DNA of 64,000 bases from Candidatus Bariatricus faecipullorum (GTDB lineage Bacteria; Bacillota; Clostridia; Lachnospirales; Lachnospiraceae), in assembly GCA_019118525.1 (NCBI GenBank), contig DWYV01000039.1, positions 1-64,000 on the forward strand, written 5' to 3'. The position numbers were made by a program, and so were the translations under genes. The notes beneath the pieces are model-generated. The model was given only the letters and a program-made list of their open reading frames with translations, searched no databases and was not told the origin of the DNA. Each line of letters starts with the position of its first letter. The stretch's first letter is position 1. Below are positions 58,907-64,000 of the stretch, piece by piece.

Positions 58907-58963
58907 TGAATTGTTTCAGAATTGTAGTCGGGGACGGGTACAGGCCGGCCCGTACCCGTCCCC
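58907..58963. repeat. GGGGACGGGTAC palindrome copy
   Basis: TGAATTGT...AATTGTAGTC leads into GGGGACGGGTAC (58930-58941) and GTACCCGTCCCC (58952-58963), separated by a 10-nt spacer containing the self-complementary GGCCGGCC. It lies between the terminator and the convergent ABC exporter gene. The left flank matches the other two copies. Confidence 0.85.
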
Positions 58964-58972
58964 AATCAACAA

Positions 58973-60877
58973 TCAAAGTTTTCCGGTGTAGAGCTGGTAG
59001 TACCGTCCCTTTTCTTCCATCAGCTGTTCGTGGGTTCCTCTTTCGATAATGCGTCCCTGCTCCAGCACCATGATGCAGTCGGCGTTCCGAACGGTGGAAA
59101 GCCGGTGGGCGATTACAAAGGTGGTTCTTCCCTGCATGAGTTTATCCATCCCTTCCTGGACAATCTGCTCTGTCCGGGTGTCTATGGAGCTGGTAGCCTC
59201 ATCCAGAATCAGAACCGGGGGATTGGACACCGCCGCCCGGGCAATCGCCAGAAGCTGGCGCTGACCCTGACTGAGGCTGGCCCCGTCTCCCGTCAGCATG
59301 GTGTCATACCCCTCCGGAAGCCGCCGGATAAATCCGTCGGCATTGGCCAGCTTTGCTGCCTCAATTACGTCCTCGTCCGTAGCGTCCAGCCTGCCAAAAC
59401 GGATATTCTCCCGCACGGTTCCCGTAAACAGGTGGGTGTCCTGAAGTACAATACCGAGCGACCGGCGCAGGTCAAATTTGGTAATCTTGTTGATATTGAT
59501 TCCGTCGTAACGGATTTTCCCGTCCTGGATATCGTAAAACCGGTTTATCAGGTTGGTAATCGTTGTCTTCCCCGCTCCGGTAGAACCTACAAAGGCAATT
59601 TTCTGTCCCGGCTTCGCATACAGTTTTACATCATGGAGCACAATTTTCTCATCGGTGTAACCGAAATCCACTCCGTTGAAAACCACTTCGCCCCGCAGAC
59701 GGATATAGTCCACGGAACCGTCCGCCTGGTGCCTATGTTTCCAGGCCCACTTCCCGGTACGCTCCGGAACCTCCGTCAGGGTACCGTCCTCTTCCTCCCG
59801 CACATTGACCAGAGTCACATAGCCTTCGTCCTTCTCCGGCTCCTCATCCAGCAGACGGAAAATCCTCTCCGCACCTGCCAGAGCCATGACTACCGCATTC
59901 ATCTGCATACTTATCTGGTTGATGGGCATGGCAAAGCTCCGGTTAAAAGTCAGAAAACTGGCCAGACTTCCCAGAGTCAGCCCGGTAACGCCGCTTAAGG
60001 CCAGGACACCGCCTGCAATGGCGCAGATAACATAGCTCACATTGCCAAGCTGTGCGTTTATGGGGCCCAGATAGTTGGAAAAAGCGTTGGCCCTGTCCGC
60101 ACTGACGAAAAGCTCTTCATTCAGTTCCCGGAAGCGTGCCTCATTCTCTTCCTCATGACAGAACACTTTCACTACCTTCTGGCCTTCCATCATTTCTTCA
60201 ATATAACCGTTGACCTTTCCCAGATTTAACTGCTGCTGCACAAAATACCGGCCGCTCTTTCCCGCGGATATCCGGGATGCCGTCACCATCACAGCCACCA
60301 TCACCAGCGTCACCAGCGTCAGCGGTATGCTCAGAATAATCATACTGACCAGTACACTAACCACCGTAATGGCGCTGTTGATAAACTGGGGAATACTCTG
60401 GCTGATTATCTGCCGCAGAGTATCCACGTCATTGGTGTACACCGACATAATATCCCCGTGGGCGTGGGTGTCAAAGTACCGGATAGGCAGAAGCTCCATG
60501 TGGGTAAACAAATCGTCCCGCAGATTCCGCAGGGTTCCCTGGGTTACTTCCACCATAATCCGGTTCCAGGTATAAGTAGAAAGAATTCCAACAGCGTAGA
60601 AAACGGCCACCCGGCCGATAGCAGCCGCCAGCGGGCCAAAGTCCGGCTTCTTCACCGTCAGCATGGGAACAATGTATTCATCAATCAGGTTTCTGGTAAA
60701 CATAGTCCCCTGCACATTGGCAAGGACACTGCACAGAATCAGAACAAACACCGCCAGACAGTGAATTCCGTAATCCCGGAACACATAGCGCAGAAGCCGC
60801 GCCAGCTGTTTCCCGGGATTTTTCACTCCGCTTTTCACCGCCGCTCCCCGTAGTCTTGTATTCGCTCCCGCCATCAC
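58973..60877 (-). CDS. ABC exporter half-transporter with consensus ATP site
   Basis: The 634-aa protein has six membrane helices (about 35-335) and a C-terminal ATPase: Walker A GSTGAGKTT, signature LSQGQRQL, Walker B LILDEATSS with catalytic Glu, and switch His in IAHRLST. An insertion of about 50 residues lies between the helices and the ATPase (about 360-410). It pairs with the half-transporter encoded just upstream (4-bp overlap) as a heterodimer of the BmrCD/LmrCD/TM287-288 type, exporting drugs, lipids or peptides. Confidence 0.92.
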   Translation of the reverse strand: MMAGANTRLRGAAVKSGVKNPGKQLARLLRYVFRDYGIHCLAVFVLILCSVLANVQGTMFTRNLIDEYIVPMLTVKKPDFGPLAAAIGRVAVFYAVGILSTYTWNRIMVEVTQGTLRNLRDDLFTHMELLPIRYFDTHAHGDIMSVYTNDVDTLRQIISQSIPQFINSAITVVSVLVSMIILSIPLTLVTLVMVAVMVTASRISAGKSGRYFVQQQLNLGKVNGYIEEMMEGQKVVKVFCHEEENEARFRELNEELFVSADRANAFSNYLGPINAQLGNVSYVICAIAGGVLALSGVTGLTLGSLASFLTFNRSFAMPINQISMQMNAVVMALAGAERIFRLLDEEPEKDEGYVTLVNVREEEDGTLTEVPERTGKWAWKHRHQADGSVDYIRLRGEVVFNGVDFGYTDEKIVLHDVKLYAKPGQKIAFVGSTGAGKTTITNLINRFYDIQDGKIRYDGININKITKFDLRRSLGIVLQDTHLFTGTVRENIRFGRLDATDEDVIEAAKLANADGFIRRLPEGYDTMLTGDGASLSQGQRQLLAIARAAVSNPPVLILDEATSSIDTRTEQIVQEGMDKLMQGRTTFVIAHRLSTVRNADCIMVLEQGRIIERGTHEQLMEEKGRYYQLYTGKL

Positions 60878-62625
60878 TGCTCACCTGCCTTCTCGTCAAA
60901 GTCCCCGCCGCCCCGGGTCTGGGATTCGTATACCTCCCGGTATATCCGGTTCCCGGCCAGAAGCTCCTCGTGAGTTCCAAATCCGTCGATTCTGCCCTCT
61001 TCCATCACGATAATCCGGTCCGCATCCTGAACACTGGAAACCCGCTGAGCAATAATCAGCTTCGTAGTCTCGGGAATCTCCTCCAGGAAAGCCCTCCGGA
61101 TTTTCGCATCCGTAGCCGTATCCACAGCACTGGTACTGTCATCCAGAATCAGAATTTTCGGCTTTTTCAAAAGCGCCCGGGCAATGCAGAGCCTCTGCTT
61201 CTGCCCGCCGGACACATTGCTTCCTCCCTGCTCAATATAAGTCTCATATCCCTTGGGGAAACGTTCAATAAACTCATCCGCGCAGGCCAGCCGGCAGGCT
61301 TCCCGGCATTCCTCCTCCGTGGCCTGGGCATTGCCCCACCGGAGATTTTCCAGAATCGTACCGGAAAACAGCACGTTTTTCTGCAGCACCACAGCCACCT
61401 GGTTCCGAAGGACCTCCATATCGTATTCCTTTACGTTTCTTCCGCCCACCTTCACTTCACCGGCGGTCACATCGTAAAGGCGGCTCACCAGATTTACCAG
61501 ACTGGTCTTGGCGCTTCCCGTTCCCCCGATGATACCAATCGTTTCGCCGGAACGGATATTCAGGCAGACGTCCTTCAGCACCGGCTCTCCGCTTCCCTTT
61601 TTATAGGCAAAATCCACATGGTCAAAGACAATGCTGCCGTCGGGCACATCCATCACCGGATGCTCCGGGTTCTGCAGGTCACTGGTCTCATTGAGAATTT
61701 CCACAATCCGGCGCACGCTGGCCGAACTCATGGAAACCATGACAAATACCATGGACAGCATCATCAGACTGGACAGAATGTTCATACAGTAGGTAAGAAG
61801 GCTCATCAGTTCTCCGGTCGTCAGACTGTCGTATACAATCATCCGCGCGCCCAGCCAGCTGATAAGCAGAATACATCCGTATACCGTAAACTGCATCAGC
61901 GGCGCATTGTACACCAGATTGCACTCCGCCTTCAGGAAAATTTTATAGATATTCTGACTGGTCTTTCGAAATCGTATCGTTTCTTCTTTTTCCCGCACAT
62001 AGGCCTTTACTACCCGGATGGCCGACACATTCTCCTGCACAGAGGCATTCATGTCGTCATATTTGGGAAAAGCCTGCTGAAAATACCGGGTAGCGTGGCG
62101 CATCAGGAAAAACAGCGCCGTCCCCAGCAGGATAACCGCAATCAGATAAATCGTAGAAAGGCGGGCATTGATGGAAAAGGCCATGACCATGGCACAGACC
62201 AGGCTGGCCGGGGCCCGGGTAAACATCCGAAGCAGCATCTGGTAGGCGTTCTGCACATTGGTCACGTCCGTAGTCAGGCGGGTCACCAGACCTGCCGTAC
62301 TGAATTTGTCGATATTGGAGAAGGAAAAACTCTGGATATTGTGAAACATGGCATTTCGCAGATTCTTAGCCACGCCGGCTGACGCATGGGCTCCCAGCTT
62401 TCCTCCCGCCAGGCCTGCAATCAGCCCGGTCAGAGCGGCTCCAATCATAATAATCCCCACCCGGTAAATGTGGGAAAGGTTTCCTGCCTCCACCCCGTCG
62501 TCGATAATAGAAGCCATCAGAAAAGGAATCACCATCTCCATGAGCACTTCCAGAATCATACAGAAAGGCGTGGCGATGGAGGCCGCTTTGTATTCCTTTA
62601 TCTCCTTTGCAAGTGTCCGTATCAT
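60874..62625 (-). CDS. ABC exporter half-transporter with degenerate ATP site
   Basis: The 583-aa protein has six membrane helices and an ATPase with Walker A GGTGSAKTS, signature VSGGQKQR, Walker B LILDDSTSAVD and IAQRVSSV. The catalytic Glu is replaced by Asp and the switch His by Gln, the hallmarks of the non-hydrolysing site of heterodimeric exporters. The partner encoded downstream carries the intact residues. Substrate unknown. Confidence 0.92.
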   Translation of the reverse strand: MIRTLAKEIKEYKAASIATPFCMILEVLMEMVIPFLMASIIDDGVEAGNLSHIYRVGIIMIGAALTGLIAGLAGGKLGAHASAGVAKNLRNAMFHNIQSFSFSNIDKFSTAGLVTRLTTDVTNVQNAYQMLLRMFTRAPASLVCAMVMAFSINARLSTIYLIAVILLGTALFFLMRHATRYFQQAFPKYDDMNASVQENVSAIRVVKAYVREKEETIRFRKTSQNIYKIFLKAECNLVYNAPLMQFTVYGCILLISWLGARMIVYDSLTTGELMSLLTYCMNILSSLMMLSMVFVMVSMSSASVRRIVEILNETSDLQNPEHPVMDVPDGSIVFDHVDFAYKKGSGEPVLKDVCLNIRSGETIGIIGGTGSAKTSLVNLVSRLYDVTAGEVKVGGRNVKEYDMEVLRNQVAVVLQKNVLFSGTILENLRWGNAQATEEECREACRLACADEFIERFPKGYETYIEQGGSNVSGGQKQRLCIARALLKKPKILILDDSTSAVDTATDAKIRRAFLEEIPETTKLIIAQRVSSVQDADRIIVMEEGRIDGFGTHEELLAGNRIYREVYESQTRGGGDFDEKAGEQ

Positions 62626-62671
62626 AATTTCCCCCTGATTTTATTTCTTCCGCGTTCTGTTTTCGCTTCTA

Positions 62672-62898
62672 TAAGCGGGCAGGGGAAGGAATCTTCCCCT
62701 GCCCGCTTACCGCGATACCTCGCTCATCTCGCGGCATTGCCGCTCGATGGTCTCCGCTCTGCTCCGGTCGGCGCTAAACGAACGTCCACTGGACGTTCAG
62801 CGCCGTTGCCCGTCGGATGCCCGCTTCGTGCACGCACGACGGTCGCCCTCCGGGCGTATCGCGCAGAGGCCGGGTCCAGGTTACCCCGGACCCGGCCT
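62672..62898. repeat. GC-rich multi-hairpin intergenic element
   Basis: No gene is seen between the citrate synthase and ABC genes. The stretch has three strong hairpins: TAAGCGGGCAGGGGAA / TTCCCCTGCCCGCTTA (62672-62709), GGCGCT...AGCGCC enclosing AACGTCC-ACT-GGACGTT (62770-62804), and AGGCCGGGTCC / GGACCCGGCCT (62867-62898). Between them are GCGGCATTGCCGC and further short palindromes. It looks like a dispersed repeat or structured RNA. The last hairpin may end citrate synthase transcripts. Confidence 0.6.
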
Positions 62899-62925
62899 GA
62901 CTTTGCGAACTTCTCTGGACACAGA

Positions 62926-64000
62926 TTATCTGTCTTCCAGTTTCACATAATCCCGGTAAGGAGCCAGCGGTTTGTACGCCGGACGGATAATTTTATCCAC
63001 ATTTTTCAGCTCCTCCAGCCGGTGCGCGCTCCAGCCCACGATACGGGCGGTCGCAAAAATAGGTGTATAAAGCTGTTCCGGAATTCCCAGCATATGGTAT
63101 ACCAGTCCGCTGTAGAAGTCCACGTTGGCATTGACGCCCTTGTACATCTTCCGCTTTTCGGCAATGATTTTCGGCGCCATGTGCTCCACCTTTTCATAAA
63201 GAGCGTATTCCTTTTCATAGCCCTTTTCCCTCGCCAGCCGTTTCACGAATTTCTTGAAGATATCCGCACGGGGGTCGGAAACGGAATAAATGGCATGCCC
63301 CATTCCGTATATCAGGCCCTTTTTATCAAAGTTCCTCTTCTCCAGAAGCCCTTCCAGATAGTCTCTGATTTTGTCATCGTCCTCCCAGTCGTCCACCTTT
63401 TCTTTCATGTCCGCAAACATCTGGGTCACCTTGATATTGGCTCCGCCGTGCTTGGGTCCTTTCAGGGAAGCCATGGCGGCCGCCATGGTCGAGTAGGTGT
63501 CCGTACCGGAAGAAGTAACCACGTGAGTGGTGAAGGTAGAGTTATTTCCTCCGCCGTGGTCCATGTGAAGCACCAGGGCCATATCCAGAATCCGTGCCTC
63601 AAATTTGGTGTACTTTCTGTCCTCCCGCAGCATCAGCAGAATGTTTTCCGCCGTGGAAAGCTCCGGTCTGGGCGCATAAATGTACAAATCTTCTCCCATC
63701 CGGTAGTTATACGCATGATAGCCGTACACCATCAGCATAGGGAACTGGCTGATTAGATTCAGACACTGCCGCAGAACATTCGGAATACTGGTGTCGTCAG
63801 CCTTGTCGTCATAGGAATACAGATTCAGAATCGAACGGGACAGACTGTTCATCATGTCCCGGCTGGGCGCCTTCATAATGACGTCCCGCACAAAGGTAGG
63901 CGGAAGCGTCCGGCGCTCCACCAAGGTCTCGTGAAACTGTTCCAGTTCTTTTGTATTCGGAAGCTCTCCGAACAGAAGAAGATAAGCAGTTTCCTCGAAT
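62926..64000 (-). CDS. Citrate synthase (5' end outside the window)
   Basis: The reading frame is open to the right window edge, so the N-terminus is missing; 358 codons are present. Citrate synthase condenses acetyl-CoA and oxaloacetate. Catalytic residues are visible: His in VLHMDHGGGNNSTF, His in GMGHAIYSVSDPRAD and Asp in NANVDFYSG. In anaerobic Clostridia it feeds glutamate synthesis through a partial oxidative branch. A 2-methylcitrate synthase cannot be ruled out by eye. Confidence 0.92.
   Translation of the reverse strand, partial: FEETAYLLLFGELPNTKELEQFHETLVERRTLPPTFVRDVIMKAPSRDMMNSLSRSILNLYSYDDKADDTSIPNVLRQCLNLISQFPMLMVYGYHAYNYRMGEDLYIYAPRPELSTAENILLMLREDRKYTKFEARILDMALVLHMDHGGGNNSTFTTHVVTSSGTDTYSTMAAAMASLKGPKHGGANIKVTQMFADMKEKVDDWEDDDKIRDYLEGLLEKRNFDKKGLIYGMGHAIYSVSDPRADIFKKFVKRLAREKGYEKEYALYEKVEHMAPKIIAEKRKMYKGVNANVDFYSGLVYHMLGIPEQLYTPIFATARIVGWSAHRLEELKNVDKIIRPAYKPLAPYRDYVKLEDR

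Noticed and set aside
1..64000. CRISPR array or insertion-sequence transposase
   Set aside because: No regularly spaced direct repeats with unique spacers and no transposase-like protein were seen.

Overview
The window is chromosomal DNA of an anaerobic, endospore-forming Firmicute, most likely a Lachnospiraceae (Clostridia) species. The evidence is a spoIIR homologue, a SipL-type spore-coat protein (SPOCS plus LysM), spoVG, paired glgC/glgD, the dnaE-pfkA order, a long-form Prs, AGGAGG-type ribosome sites and typical sigma-A promoters. The first 19 bases are the Tn5/Nextera mosaic end, so the left edge is a library artefact. The right edge cuts through a citrate synthase gene.

Layout. 0.1-9 kb: trigger-factor-like lipoprotein, a membrane-anchored hypothetical, and the leftward operon yczE-like / dnaE / pfkA / DUF1934. 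9-16.6 kb: leftward housekeeping and sporulation genes (cvfB-like, acyl-ACP thioesterase, cation efflux, spoIIR, GntR regulator, ispE, sipL, PrcB-like lipoprotein). 16.9-21.6 kb: rightward plsC-pncB-ddl-murF. 21.6-29.4 kb: a sucrose/fructo-oligosaccharide locus (binding protein, two permeases, MsmK-type ATPase, GH32 hydrolase, fructokinase) facing a divergent LacI-type regulator, with phased ACCGGT operators between them. 29.5-37.3 kb: spoVG, glgD, glgC, then divergent murC, three DnaA boxes, dnaD, dnaI-like and prs. 37.3-43.3 kb: YhaN/YhaO-like repair pair, VanS/VanR-type two-component system, asnS. 43.6-45.1 kb: PadR regulator with a membrane partner and a truncated phosphotransferase-like gene.

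45.2-55.0 kb is a visibly AT-richer integrated element of about 9.7 kb. It has a tyrosine integrase, an excisionase-like protein, a divergent XRE repressor, a CHC2-like and a D5/P4-type primase-helicase, a possible small-terminase-like HTH protein, a gene-V-like ssDNA-binding protein, a candidate type I toxin with antisense RNA, and a DUF6076 cargo gene. No relaxase, coupling protein, capsid or large terminase was seen. The content best fits a phage-satellite (PICI-like) element. Its two ends each carry a preQ1-I riboswitch aptamer; the shared 36-bp block differs at one base, and that base is compensated across the hairpin stem. The right copy controls queT, a queuosine-precursor transporter. 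The element therefore appears to use a preQ1 riboswitch leader as its attachment site, and the right end supplies a complete promoter plus aptamer in front of queT.

55.5-64 kb: YjdF-like membrane protein, tRNA-Gly(TCC), glutaminase, proline-iminopeptidase-like hydrolase, a heterodimeric ABC exporter with one degenerate ATP site, and citrate synthase. Several hairpin-rich intergenic elements, including three copies of one palindrome family, are scattered through the chromosomal part.
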